Positions 52,826-64,000 of a stretch of DNA of 64,000 bases are shown here, one piece after another (positions within the stretch are counted from its first letter, which is position 1; every line of letters begins with the position of its first letter). A program made the translations under genes and the position numbers. Source of the DNA: Oxytricha trifallax (taxonomy: Eukaryota > Ciliophora > Spirotrichea > Sporadotrichida > Oxytrichidae); the NCBI GenBank assembly GCA_000711775.1, contig ARYC01017767.1, positions 47,000 through 110,999 of the forward strand, written 5' to 3'. The notes under the pieces were generated by a model. That model made no database searches and was not told where the DNA came from. It saw only the letters and a program-made list of their open reading frames with translations.

Positions 52826-55800
52826 TAAATAGCTGAAAAGTTTAAAGTAATATGTTTTTAAAGTAATTTTTATTTAACATTATATAAAAATACTGATTAA
52901 GAATTTCTATTTGAAATACTTTAAGCATTAATGAAAAAACATTCCCAAAATATTTTATTTAATAATTTGTTTAAAAATAAATTTTTTATATGAAATTCAT
53001 TAATTAGAAGATAAGTAACTTTTAATATTTTTACATACAAAGAGAACAAATATTAATTTATAATAAACAACAGGCAAAATATTAGCCCAGTTCAAAGTGT
53101 AAGCGATTAATCAAGTTAGAGGCAAATAAATAACAAATTTAGTAATGAAACTCTGATATATCAGGGACTACAACATCTACGCAAAGTTCAACCTCTTGAG
53201 TTCTTAATTAATGATTAAAATTCCACTTTAAACTAGGTTTAATCTTATATATATATAATTATTGTCTTATAATATAATGGTTTTTGAACAAATTAAATAT
53301 AGTTTTTATAGCAATTATCTTAGAGAATTGATCTATAAATGCCAAACTGCCCTTTTTAGAATTGGAATTAAATAAACTTACATAAATTAATTCAAATTTT
53401 AATGAAATTCATATTAAATTTATAATAGAAATAGGTAGCAATTGTCACTTCACCATAAGTCTTTCCAATCTAGAATATTATAGACAATAGCTTCAAAGTA
53501 ATATATAAATAAAAATAATTTATTATATTGCTGTTATAAAAAGGATCGAAATGAATAAACATAAATCAGGTAATTATGCTCATTAGTTTAAATTTAATCA
53601 TTAAGAAATCTAAAAATTTATTGTATTTTTACAACATTTTATGTTTTCTAGGACTAATTTCATATAATATAATGAAATTATAATTATTAAGCAGTTTAAA
53701 TTTAATATACCATTTTCACAATCATTTTAATCTATGATAATTTATCTCCTTAATATCTTTATTAACTTTATAAATTAATTTATTTAGCTTGGTCTATTAA
53801 AATCCTTAATTCATGTATTAACAAAACTTGCAAAGAGAAATGTAGAACTGTAATTAAATCCCTAATCACTTAAACATACAACCTTTGCCCACAATTGCAA
53901 GTTGCTTAAATTTATAGTAAAGCTATAATTCACCACCAGTATAAACTATTTATAATCAGCCAGTTAATCACAGAATATAGAAAATAGCATATTACATGAT
54001 AAAATACAGTTTAATATTTTAGATGTCATTTTAAATGAATTGGAAAAACTTTTAACTTAATTTTGATCGTAATTATTATACAAAATTAGATAGGTTAATC
54101 CTGGTATAATTTTATAATTATAAGATTGCTATAAAATTCTTGATTACTTATTTATTTTTAACAAATATTTAATAGCAGAGGAGTCATCCTAGTTTTGCAA
54201 TTGCCCCCAGTCTGTCAATCTATTCCAGAATAACAACTAGAATTTTAAATATGACAAAATAAAAATCAAAAATCTAAAAATATCCAGTCAAATATTTAAA
54301 ACTAGTCCTTCATTTTTAATTAAACATCCCAGTCTGCATAGCCATAAAATACATTCTAAACTTAGCCTTCATTATCCAATTATGTTATCTCGCAGATTCC
54401 AAATCAATTCTTATATTTTTATAAAATATCTGTATCATATTTACCCAAAATATATTAAATATTTAATTCTAGACAGGCTTTCAAAACATGACTAATTAGT
54501 CATATCAATGTGGAAATAATTTAAGAACTGAAGAACATTTAAATTAAAATTGGAATGGCAAATTCAATAATGTGTAAATGAATGCACCTAGAGATTTCAT
54601 CATTGTCTATTTATTTTGTTATATTTTATATATAATTAAAGTTTAATAATCATTTTCTAGCATGAAAAGAATATATATTAAAAAAATTGTCAGTAATCCG
54701 AAAGAAATATATCAAAACTAAATCCCAATTATTCACTCTCAATAATTTTATATTAAAAATTTTATTAAAATAGAATAATTAAAATAATCAGATAGGCAAA
54801 GATAGGTTCATGAATTTGCTTAAAACTTTCTTATCCATGAATCCCACCCCAACCCAATTTGAAATAAAATTCAAGCAATATTTTAAATATTAGCTATAAA
54901 TAATAATATAATAATTTAGCATAGTTTGGGCATTTAAAATCCGTAATTTTATCAAAACTAGCAATAATTGAATAAACCTCTTAACCAACACGATTATAAT
55001 AAAGTTTATTATTCTATTGATAATTAATGATTTGTCTAATATTTTGAATATTTCTAATTATTTATTTTCAGATTTTTTGAGGTTAAGTAATGACTATTTA
55101 TAAAAACAAATGAATTCACACTAATTCATATGACAAACTAGACTTATGGACTTCTTAAAATAGATGTATTAAACGACCAGGTCTGAATATTTTTAATTCT
55201 TAGACATTAAATTAATTGTTAATAAGACCTTACTAAATTTAAATCATAGATTAGTTAGTTTTCTTTAGAGTTAAATTTCTTTAATTTTATGATTCTTTAC
55301 AAAATTCATTACATATCACTATTTTTATTAAAAATCATATAAATGTCTTAAAGCTTATACTTTAATGTTGTGAAATAAAAGAAATTAGCTTCCTTTATTA
55401 TTTACTTTAAATGAATAGGAACAATAAAGTGTAGTCTATAAATATAAACTTTAAGTAAATTCATATTTTTTTCTACAATTTAGGTTTATTTTATAATTTT
55501 CTACACCACAGATTTAATGTTTTAATAAATAAATATTTGTTCAATTTATAACTTAATGTAGCCCACTACTCTTAATTATTATAAATATTTTCTAATTAAT
55601 TAATTGATTCTCTAATTTGTAGCAAATATCTCTACTATATTTAATAATTGATTTTATTTTTTAAAAAATTAAAATTATTTTAGTATTCAGATAGAGACAA
55701 TTTAAAATGGTGTAAAGTGAAAAACTGAAATTAATGTTTTAATATTAAATAACATGTGTGATGTCATATAATTTTGTAAGAAACCAAATTGAATCTCCTG

Positions 55801-58435
55801 ATATTCTCAATATAAGGTTTGAAACTTTAGGAGGAAAGTTTTATTGGCAGTTTTTTGATAATATAAATTATTTTTAATGAAATTTACTCATAAATTTTAT
55901 TAAATTTTTTAAAAAAGTATCCTTAAAATTTATGCTCAAATACAAACAGTTCCCCTTGTATAAGTTAAGAGAACTTTCTGAGTTTTTTCTTATAATTTCT
56001 GGCTTACTTTTATCTTTTTAAAAATTTAATAACTTTCAACATCCTTTTTTAATGATTATTATTATAAAAAATTATGTTAAATTTTATGGTCTAAATAACT
56101 TCCCTCCCCTAAACTTATTTTTTGAATAATCTCAAGTACTGCTATAAAAAAATTTGGCAAATTTGGCCCACTATACTCGAGTTAATAAAAACAAATTCAC
56201 AATTAACAAATAAACTAAAAAAATTGGGAATTCTTCTCTTACGCAAATCCTCCCTGTTAATATTTTCTGAGGGGAGCTAAATAAATTCATTTTTCTACTC
56301 ATTTAACATTATTAGTACAATTTAATTTTGATTATATACAATTAAATTTAAAGATCAACCTCTTTAAACAAAAAATATAATTAATGCTAAATAAATAAAA
56401 GTTTATTCCTATTCTTTTCAACTATCAATTAAGTTATATATCAATATTGCTAATTATACATGCTTTCAAACAATCTCTATATTTTTACTCACTTTTAATT
56501 ATAATATATTTTCAAAATTCTATTGTTACTATTTTGAAATCGTCTTATTAAGTTTATTTGTGAATTTGAGTTTAAGGATATTAGTTAGTAACTTTGAAAT
56601 TCAAAGAATTAATTATTGAAATAGATTAATATCTTTAAATCTATATAACTTAGTTAATATTTTTCAGAAAAATTTAAAGAATAGAGTTATTTCTTTTTTA
56701 TTTAGCATTCTCATTGTATTTATAATTTTATAGATATTCCGGTAAAGTCTTTTTAAAAATATTAATTAATAAATTTGAGTTTGAATCCCAAAAGTCAATA
56801 TATTCAATTCAAAAATTAATTGTTTACTAGGGCTACACGAGCGAGATGAGCCCAAGACTTTTAATAGAGCTTTTTTATGCTAAGGGTTCTTACTAGTATA
56901 ATGTACGTATCATGACATTATAATTTTGCTATTTATGTAAATAATGGACCCCAAACTGCAAGAAATTTCACATTTTAATTATTTCTTTTAATATAGGTCA
57001 TAATATAAGGTCCATTAATTTGCTATAAATCATAATCATCAAATGATTTAGTAATTTAAAAACAAATCTCTATGATTTATGAACTTGTAGTTATGGAGAA
57101 GGATGAGGCAAAGCTTATCCTTCTAAAATAGAAAAAATATAAATGAAAAAATAAGGGATAAAAAAATTATCAAATTTCCAAAAAAAGTTAAGCATAATTA
57201 AATTTAGAAGGATAAACAATACCACGTCTTAGTTAGAGCAAGCAAAGCAACCATTTTTTAATCATTTCGTCATATAAATTATGATCTTAATATATATTAA
57301 GTATATATTTCTAAGTTTTGTAAATTTCTGTAGTAATTAATACTTAATTAGTAGTAAGAAAATTTTTGAAAGAGAGATGAAAATGTTAGAGTTTTTTGTC
57401 TTTATGCTACCTCTTCAACTCAATCGAAGAAAAACGCCACATTAAAATTATGAGATTGACATTGTATTAAATAGTAATATGGTATAATTATTATATATTT
57501 TAAATAACTAACAAAAAAAAAGTCTAGTCTCTTAAGATTGATATTTTTAGAAAGTAGGGAACACCTAAAAATTAAATTGAAAATAATTTTTTTCTTCATT
57601 TTAACTAAATCAGAAAAATATTTTGAATCTCTGATATAGTAGGCGCTTATTAAAGTGTTCTTTTTACAAGTCTCCACGATCCTAAATTCCTTTAGAAATA
57701 ATTAAGTTTTTTTTATCATATATTAATAGTAGATAATTCTAATCAGAGAGTTAAAATCCAAAATATTATTTTTTATTGATTATTTATTAATAAAATAGGT
57801 TATTTTGAAATTTTCAGAGTTTTTTAATCAAAGATTTCTTTATAAAGACCCACAAGCGATAAAATTAAAAAAATTAAGACATTAATTTAGATTATTTATG
57901 AAGTAAAAATGTTGAATATAAATAAATTAATGAAAAAATAGATTATGCCCAAAAATTTAATTCGAGTAATTAAGTCTTATAGCAAAAAATAGCTAATTGA
58001 CATAATTACAAGCTAAATCTACTTAAAAATTGAAATATTGAAATATCATAAGATATCATTCAATTAATACTTCACTTATACTGATTACTAAATCAATAGT
58101 AGATTCTCGATCAATTAATTAAATTAGATCATTCCAGGTCTTTTATTTAATTAGTTTTAATCTAGATTTTAGTTTGCATACCTTCTTACTGCCAAATCCC
58201 CTATATAATAAATGAGACATTGAAACATTAGATTTATAATTTATGATAAATTTATTTATTTAAATTATGAAAATAAAACAGCAGTTATGGGAACTTTATC
58301 CTCTTATTTAATTAAAATTAATTATACTAGATATATATATAAAAGTATGTTGAAATTAGTGAAAAAGAAAATCAAATACAAAAACAAAACCCATTAGCTA
58401 AATATATATAGGAGAGATAATCTATTTATACACAA
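52826..58435. other. Gene-free AT-rich germline DNA
   Basis: About 5.6 kb with no recognised gene, palindrome or element. An 85-codon minus frame at 57,420-57,677 is AT-biased (Lys/Ile/Phe/Tyr-rich) and not credible. Confidence 0.6.
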
Positions 58436-58439
58436 GCTT

Positions 58440-59940
58440 AATTACTATATTAGGCAATTTAGCATGCGAGCTCTATGAGGATAGCAGGATACCTAAGAGT
58501 GGAGACATTGAGAGTATTGGCAAAAGAGATGTCATGTTATTCCTACTAGTGCTATAGTTGCCCTGCTTAGACTGCAAGCCCTCATGCGGTTCATGGCCAA
58601 GCTTTCATTCCCTATTGTTTGCCTGGCATTTTCAGTTAGGGGTCTTCGCTCCTGATCTTGGCTCTTCAACATGTACCACATTCTACACTTAAGGATCTCG
58701 ATGTCAGAATGTTGACACTTTTGTCCAAATGTTGACAGATAGGCAGCTGATCAAAAGGGGATGCTTAAAGATGAAGCTACTAGGGACTCCTTTGCTTTCT
58801 CAGCGGAGTGGAAGAGCAGAGCCTCAGCATCAGTTTGCCGTTCTCTATCTGCTCTCTAGCCTACAGCAGGGGTTTAATAGGCTACCTCAGAAAATGGTCA
58901 AAATACTTACATTGGGAACTCAGGCATTTGTGGACTTTCGGTTTTGCCGACGAAGTAAGGGGCGAACCTTCGAATGGGGGGCCGCCAGTGCTGCCACGCG
59001 ATTCACCATGCAAAGGCGCAGGGAGATGGAGTCTCCGACCAAGACATCTATCCCAGGGGCCGAGATACACGAGCATCTTTGTTTCTTATGCTATACCATA
59101 GCCTTTCAACCAGGCGCCTTACTCATCTCTTTGAGTTGAATCTCGGGCTACAGTCACGCGCTTCTTGCATGCAGATGCTTTCCTATAGCTCTTTGCCGCT
59201 TTCTTCTGGTGGTTATCTGATTTCCTCCCTGATACAGTAGATCAGCCTTAGCGCTTTCCTATTAGATTGAATAGACTTTCGAAGGAGATGTACCTCTTGT
59301 CGTATGCTGGGCTAAGGATCCCTGAAGCACTATCCTACTAGCTGTAAGCCCTTTAGCATCTCATCAAATGAGGATCCCTTCCACTCTCGTGCTTCAGAGC
59401 TGCAATGACACATCTTCGCACCAAAGGGAACATGCTCAGATGTCAGGAGTGTCAATGCTTAGTTATCCTAGGGTATCAGGCTATACAAGGCCTTCCATCT
59501 CTCTTACTATTGCAATCTTTGTGCTTAATACGAGTAGATTCAGCTCAAATGTGTTCGCAATATCTTGCCCATCTCACTTGTAATGCTATAAGGAGTCAGA
59601 TGAACAACGCTAATACTCACCCTCCAGCTCCTCAGAGCCTTTCGAGCATAGTAGGCATCGCCAGAAAGAGTCACATGACTATTAAACCCTTCAAAGCCGC
59701 TGGTTCTCTATGGGAGGCACGCGATGTCAATGCTAGTAACGGTATTACAGTGAATGGCAAATAGGCCTCTGCCTCATCCTTCTTCTCCCCATTTCTAGTG
59801 GCTGTTAAAGACCCAGTAGATTTGCCTTGATGGCTGGCAGCTGCACCAGAGATGCTTAGACATGCTACTGTCGCTCAAGTCACTATGGTCAGGTAGCCTG
59901 AAATATGGCAGTCGCCATTAATGGCAGTTAGGAATTAAAC
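58440..59940 (+). other. 1.5 kb GC-richer island with ciliate-code open frames
   Basis: Composition changes abruptly from AT-rich to near-balanced. In the ciliate code a plus frame is open from ~58,440 to TGA at 59,137-59,139 (~230 codons, with two or more in-frame TAA/TAG). Overlapping frames continue (58,974 to ~59,270), and another runs from 59,405 to about 59,830 (MTHLRTKGNMLRCQECQCLV…). With TGA the only stop, such lengths are only weak evidence of coding. I recognise no domain. It could be a decayed mobile element, or DNA acquired from elsewhere. ATGTTGACA occurs twice near 58,710-58,735, within TTTTGTCCAAATGTTGACA, similar to the ends of the 15.7 kb element. Confidence 0.4.
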
Positions 59941-60142
59941 TTAAGAATGATTTAATATATTAAAAGTCTTAAATACTCAGTTTTAAAATTTGGTAGCTAG
60001 TCATTTATCACTAACAATAATAGTACATATATATATATATATATAAGGGCCTCCCATCACAAATCAACAAGCTACCAAATATCTATAATAATTTCTGATT
60101 AATTCAAATTTAAATTTAATTTCTACAACCACCTTATCTCAT

Positions 60143-60158
60143 GGGGTTTTGGGGTTTT
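60143..60158. repeat. (G4T4)2 telomere-like repeat
   Basis: GGGGTTTTGGGGTTTT, two exact units of the hypotrich/stichotrich telomere repeat, in otherwise AT-rich germline DNA. The next bases (ATATAAAT) lack the terminal G expected of a TBE end, so this may be a degenerate TBE end or a remnant; any element would extend to the left. Confidence 0.7.
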
Positions 60159-61387
60159 ATATAAATATTTTTTTTTAAAATAAAAAATGTTTTGTAAAAT
60201 TTAAATGTATTAAGGAAACATAAACAAACTCAAATAATGATAATATAGTGGTAATTACTTTTTATCCTTAAATTATAGTACTTTTAATTAAAATTTGGAT
60301 TTTCTATAATTTTATTGATGAGCGAAGTATTGGAAAAAAAAATAAAGATAAATTAATTGAATTAAGAAGAATTAAAATCTAAGGGAAAGCATCACTTTTT
60401 TCCTAGATGTTTAATACATAGTATTGTTTAGAGTTGGACAACTTAAACTGTATAAATTTGAGAGTTTATAAATAAAAAATTAAGTAATTTTGATTTTTTA
60501 GGGTTATAAGTGATTCCTGTTAGTGATAAATTTAATCAATGATCATGCAAATCAAGGTTATTTATTTAATTTAATATATTTTAATTATAATTATAATAAA
60601 TTTGTTAAAGATATAAGCCTTAATAATCAATGAATATTTTACAAATATAATAAAATTAATATTTATTGATTATTTTTATTTTATACTTAAGCTTAAAGTC
60701 AAACTAATGATTAAAGTTTGATATTAAATTAATTAATTCTAGCAATAGTATTAAATTTCCAATATTTACAATTAAATTTTAATATAATTAGCTTTCATTC
60801 AGTAGTCTTATATTTTAAATATAAATTAATACCCAATTAGAATAATAAAACCCGGTTTTAAAAAAACATAGGAAGATAATATGTTAAAAACTAATAAATA
60901 TTAAGAAAATTTTTATTGCCGTAAAAGTTTTTATTGTTTTAGATAATTATTTTTTGCTAGTTGATTAATTGATATCTTTTATACATGTAATAAATCAAGG
61001 AGTGTAAAATAAATATTAATCTAATTAACTATTTTTTAATTTATACTGTTAAATTCATATTTTAATTGTACTTACCCTATATATTTTTTTATAATTGATT
61101 TTATATAATTTTTGCATAGTTTAAATTAAAATTAACTCAGAGTCTTATTAATATTAATAAACAGACTTATTAAAAACTTTAGGGAACCAGACCCGAGAAC
61201 CACATAATTTTAAGCACTAAAAAAACATTTTACTACTCTCTATAAAATACAAACACAAACACACAAATGCTGTTATTTCAATTAATATATTAAATTTTTG
61301 CAAAATATAATTATGCAAATTAAAAGAAAAAATTTACTTATTTTATATGTTCATATATAGAAATTTATATTATATATTGATTTATAA
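60159..61387. other. AT-rich spacer without recognised genes
   Basis: Nothing supportable between the telomere-like repeat and zinc-finger gene B. Confidence 0.55.
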
Positions 61388-62179
61388 ATGCCAAAGACCA
61401 CAGTTCAAAAACACATAAAACAGTTCTAATGTTATTACAATATATAAAATTAATATTTCATATATATTATACCTAATAAAAAAAAATATAAAAATCGCAA
61501 TATTTCGAAGGATGCAACTCAAGCTACACGCGCACATTTAGACTTAATTTTCACATTAGAACATTCCATCTAGGAGTTAGGAAACTTTTTAGTTGCCAGC
61601 AATCACTTTTATATAAAAATGGTGTTTAAATAGTATTTATAGTTAATAATTGATAAATTATTTAAATATAATGCTGTTTTTTTAACAGTTAATATTGTTA
61701 TAATTTGTTAAAATATAATTTTACTTTAAACCCATAAATATAACTTCAATAAAATCAGGACTTCATTATTAATCATGATTTAATTATAACAATAACAAAA
61801 AGATCTTAAATGGTTTTTATTTAAAATTTGCAAAATTGATAAGGAAATTTTATAAGCTAAATCTAAATTCAAATAAATTATTAGAAATAGTTAAAATCTG
61901 CTTAAACATTTTTATATTAAATCACACTTTTAATTTAATTCCCTAATATTAATGTCATTATTCAATATTTACATTATTTATCATTTTAAATGCAGTAAGA
62001 ATTTTACGGAAAAAAGCAACTTAAAGATTCACATGAGGAAACACACAGGCGACAGACCATACTCCTGCTTATACTGCCAGCAAAAGTTCTCTGCTATTGG
62101 AAATATGAAAGACCATCAAAGGAGGCACTTTATTTAACATGAATTACCATTTATTATTTATTATTATAATTATTTAAAA

Positions 62180-62256
<77 letters not shown>

Positions 62257-62272
62257 ATTATTATTATTATTA

Positions 62273-62309
<37 letters not shown>

Positions 62310-62973
62310 CATTGAACTAGGGTTAAACCTTGAAATAACGTCAAATAATTTTCATAAAATTTTTTATTATTCAATAATTTAATCAATTTTAAAGTAAAAT
62401 GTTTTTATAAAACTTTAGAGAAAAGTAAGTAAAAATTCAAGAGCTCTTGCAAGAGTTGAAGTGAGGTATATATTGCTTATTAATTATTTTAATTTTATCT
62501 CAAAGTGAGTTATCAATGTTTTTTTTTTAAATTCTTTTTTATATAAATAGTTATAAATATTTATCTATAGGCCATATCAATCAATTAATATTGTATAAAA
62601 ATAAAATTAATATATTACACAGTTTTAAAGAAATTTAAAAATATTATTATTATAAATATGTTGCAATACTTTAATGTCAAATTAAATTTTAAGAATAACA
62701 TTTTGAATTTTTATATTCAGAATAAATTAATTAAAAAATGTGTTATATCATTGAGTTATTTCTAAGTTTTCTACATTTATTTTTATTACATTATCTCTTT
62801 TAATAGAAAAAAAGTTAATTATACTTGATAATTGATATTTTAAATGCACTTGCTGTAACAAAAAGTTCTACAGACAATACCTACTTGTTAACCATGCCAA
62901 GAAGCTTCATCCAAAAGAATACATATTATTTAAATATATTAGAATTGTATTTAATCCCTTTTTTTCATTATGA
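61388..62973 (+). CDS. C2H2 zinc-finger protein B (paralogue of A)
   Basis: ATG at 61,388 (MPKTTVQKHIKQFQC), TGA at 62,971-62,973. Finger 1 is split: …FQC then YFEGCNSSYTRTFRLNFHIR…H (61,500-61,575). Finger 2 begins with LFSCQ (~61,590) and continues KCSKNFTEKSNLKIHMRKH (~61,990), finger 3 is CLYCQQKFSAIGNMKDHQRRH (62,070-62,130) and finger 4 CTCCNKKFYRQYLLVNHAKKL with H at ~62,912. Every finger has its Cys and His ligands. Sequence, finger order and interruption sites match gene A, so the two arose by duplication. Interruptions are at ~61,430-61,500 (probable 3 bp pointer TAT), ~61,595-61,990 (pointer unresolved) and 62,129-62,842. Confidence 0.83.
62129..62842 (+). other. 710 bp IES with pointer TTTA and a large ATT microsatellite (zinc-finger gene B)
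   Basis: TTTA at 62,129-62,132 and 62,839-62,842; joining gives HQRRHFKCTCCNKKFYRQ. It is at the position equivalent to the 698 bp IES of gene A but has different contents. Confidence 0.75.
62181..62310. repeat. (ATT)n microsatellite, ~130 bp
   Basis: About 43 ATT units with very few interruptions (one AATATT and one TTTTT slip), inside the IES of zinc-finger gene B. Confidence 0.95.
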
Positions 62974-63225
62974 ATAAAAAAGTATTTTTATTTAACTAGT
63001 GAATTCTCTTTTTTAGCTTAATTTTAATAAATACAATGATTAAAGATAATATTATTTTTAAATAAATTAAAATTCATTACCAGATTCAAAACCCCAAAAC
63101 CCCTTAGTGAGGTTTATAAGTGCTTTGATTTGTAGGGTATAGTTGGGGTCTTATTGGGGTTAGTAGACAAAATGCAGGTTTTATCTTAATTTAATGAATA
63201 TTTAATGAATTTTAGTTTACTTAAA

Positions 63226-64000
63226 TCATACAAATTTTATCTGCTTGTCTTTATTATATCTTTTGAACGTTGCTCTCTCTAGTGGGTAAAGTATGTCATC
63301 TAATGTTTACTGAGTATAGTTAGGAGCTCTCACGATTATCATCTCTACTATGCTTTTAATTTCTAAGCAGACATCTTCTTACTTTATATGTTTCTGAGCC
63401 AAACTTATTGATTATTTTTCTTGCTTTGTGCCAAAGTAAGACATACATTCCATGTCACTTTCTAATATTATTGCTGCTACTGCCCAAACATCCCATTAAA
63501 CAGAACCATTAGTCCGCTTCTCTCTTATTGGGAAGTAACCTGGAGTACCAAGTACCTGTGCTAAAGTGACAATCTCCTATTCTTAAAGCTCTATTGAAAT
63601 CGATAACCACTACTTCTAAAGGGCAGAGATTTAGCATAACATTTTCAGGATTCAAATCTCTATGAACATATCCAAGTTCATGCAACTCCTTAACACCCTG
63701 AATCATATCTGAGAGTATATCGTTTATATCATCAGGGTATCTATTGTGATATAGGTAGTCTCTCAGAGTCATCTCAAAATTTTTTAGCCTTAATGCGATG
63801 AAACCATAACTTAAAATAACACCATTTAGCTTAAGCAAATTCTTGCAGTCTTTTCTTTAGGCCTCTCTAAGTACCATGTATTCATTTGAAAACTCATTCT
63901 AATACTGTTGGTTCTTAATAAGATAACTGATTGGATACACCTTGTATGCATTCTCATCAACTACTATGAGCTTTGCTTTTGCAGGCACGTTTATATTCAA
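63226..64000 (-). CDS. Kinase-like ORF of the TBE-like element (5' partial)
   Basis: Minus-strand frame entering at the right edge and ending TGA at 63,226-63,228, with no AT-rich interruptions. It reads DIINDILSDMIQGVKELHEL-like helices (as DDINDILSDMIQGVKELHEL), the catalytic loop GYVHRDLNPENVML (~63,640), then VVVIDFNRAL, GTPGYFPIREKR and WDVWAVAAIILES. HRD and the Asn of the catalytic loop are present; DFG is changed to DFN. The N-lobe is only partly visible and no glycine loop is seen. At 63,544-63,556 a direct repeat (AGTACC-A-AGTACC) shifts the frame by one; dropping 7 bp restores GTPGYFPI. The frame otherwise stays open, which suggests a fairly recent copy. Assignment to the TBE 57 kDa ORF is inference from position. 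Confidence 0.7.
63544..63556 (-). other. 7 bp frame-breaking direct repeat AGTACC-A-AGTACC
   Basis: Two copies of AGTACC separated by one A (GGTACT-T-GGTACT on the coding strand). Read straight through, the frame shifts and stops 30 codons later; removing one copy plus the spacer restores the kinase motif. Either a small tandem duplication inactivating this copy, or a minimal IES. Confidence 0.7.

Larger units (their letters stand above)
63087..64000. mobile_element. Left end of a TBE-like transposon, runs off the window
   Basis: CAAAACCCCAAAACCCC at 63,087-63,103 directly follows ATT. TBE1-type transposons of Oxytricha end in exactly this 17 bp C4A4 sequence within 78 bp inverted repeats and duplicate a 3 bp ANT target. 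The DNA inward is GC-richer than the flanks and has a kinase-like frame ending 123 bp from this motif. TBE elements carry a 57 kDa zinc-finger/kinase ORF, so the content fits. The other end lies outside the window, so the element cannot be confirmed as complete. Confidence 0.75.

Noticed and set aside
60047-60060. Single GGGCCTCCCATCA unit like the 19 bp repeat of the 22.85 kb element
   Set aside because: Only one unit, with no inverted ends or target duplication.
58380-60158. A complete TBE-type element bounded by CAAAACCC at 58,385 and G4T4 at 60,158
   Set aside because: The left motif is not a C4A4 repeat, inward sequences of the two ends do not match, and no ANT duplication is seen.

Overview
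The window looks like germline (micronuclear) DNA of a stichotrich spirotrich ciliate of the Oxytricha/Stylonychia type. Four observations support this. (1) Every recognisable gene uses TAA and TAG as glutamine and TGA as the only stop. (2) The genes are short coding blocks (macronuclear-destined segments, MDSs) separated by AT-rich internal eliminated sequences (IESs). (3) At 19 junctions I could read a 4-9 bp direct repeat (pointer) at the end of one block and the start of the next, and joining at one copy restores the reading frame and a conserved family motif. (4) A (C4A4)2 telomere-like repeat occurs, in the context expected for the end of a TBE (telomere-bearing element) transposon. Without the ciliate code and MDS joining, almost nothing here looks like a gene.

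Layout. 1-8.6 kb is AT-rich and essentially gene-free, with a ~0.9 kb palindrome at 2.1-3.0 kb. 8.6-11.0 kb holds a protein kinase gene (-) with at least four clear IESs, one of them a palindromic element. 11-22.8 kb is mostly non-coding, with an orphan coding block at 15.07-15.38 kb (-), a small terminal-inverted-repeat element at 15.74-16.04 kb, a GC-richer island at 16.56-17.14 kb, coding-like islands near 18.2-18.5 kb and a ~1.55 kb palindrome at 18.86-20.42 kb. 22.85-24.75 kb is a 1,897 bp foldback-like element with 52 bp perfect inverted ends, arrays of a 19 bp repeat and an 8 bp target duplication.

26.6-52.8 kb is the gene-rich part: seven genes on strictly alternating strands. They are a multi-pass membrane protein (+), an arrestin-domain protein (-), a WDR62/MAPKBP1-type WD40 protein (+), a coiled-coil protein (-), a secreted YHYH-domain protein (+), an Rsm22/METTL17-type mitochondrial methyltransferase-like protein (-) and a C2H2 zinc-finger protein (+). 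52.8-58.4 kb is gene-free. 58.4-59.9 kb is a GC-richer island of unknown nature. 61.4-63.0 kb holds a second C2H2 gene paralogous to the one at 51-52.8 kb, with IESs at corresponding places. From 63,087 a TBE-like transposon end runs off the right edge, with a kinase-like reading frame.

These genes are not an operon or pathway. In such ciliates each locus normally becomes its own small somatic chromosome, so germline neighbourhood says little about joint function. I see no rRNA, tRNA or CRISPR. Identifications are by reading motifs without database searches.
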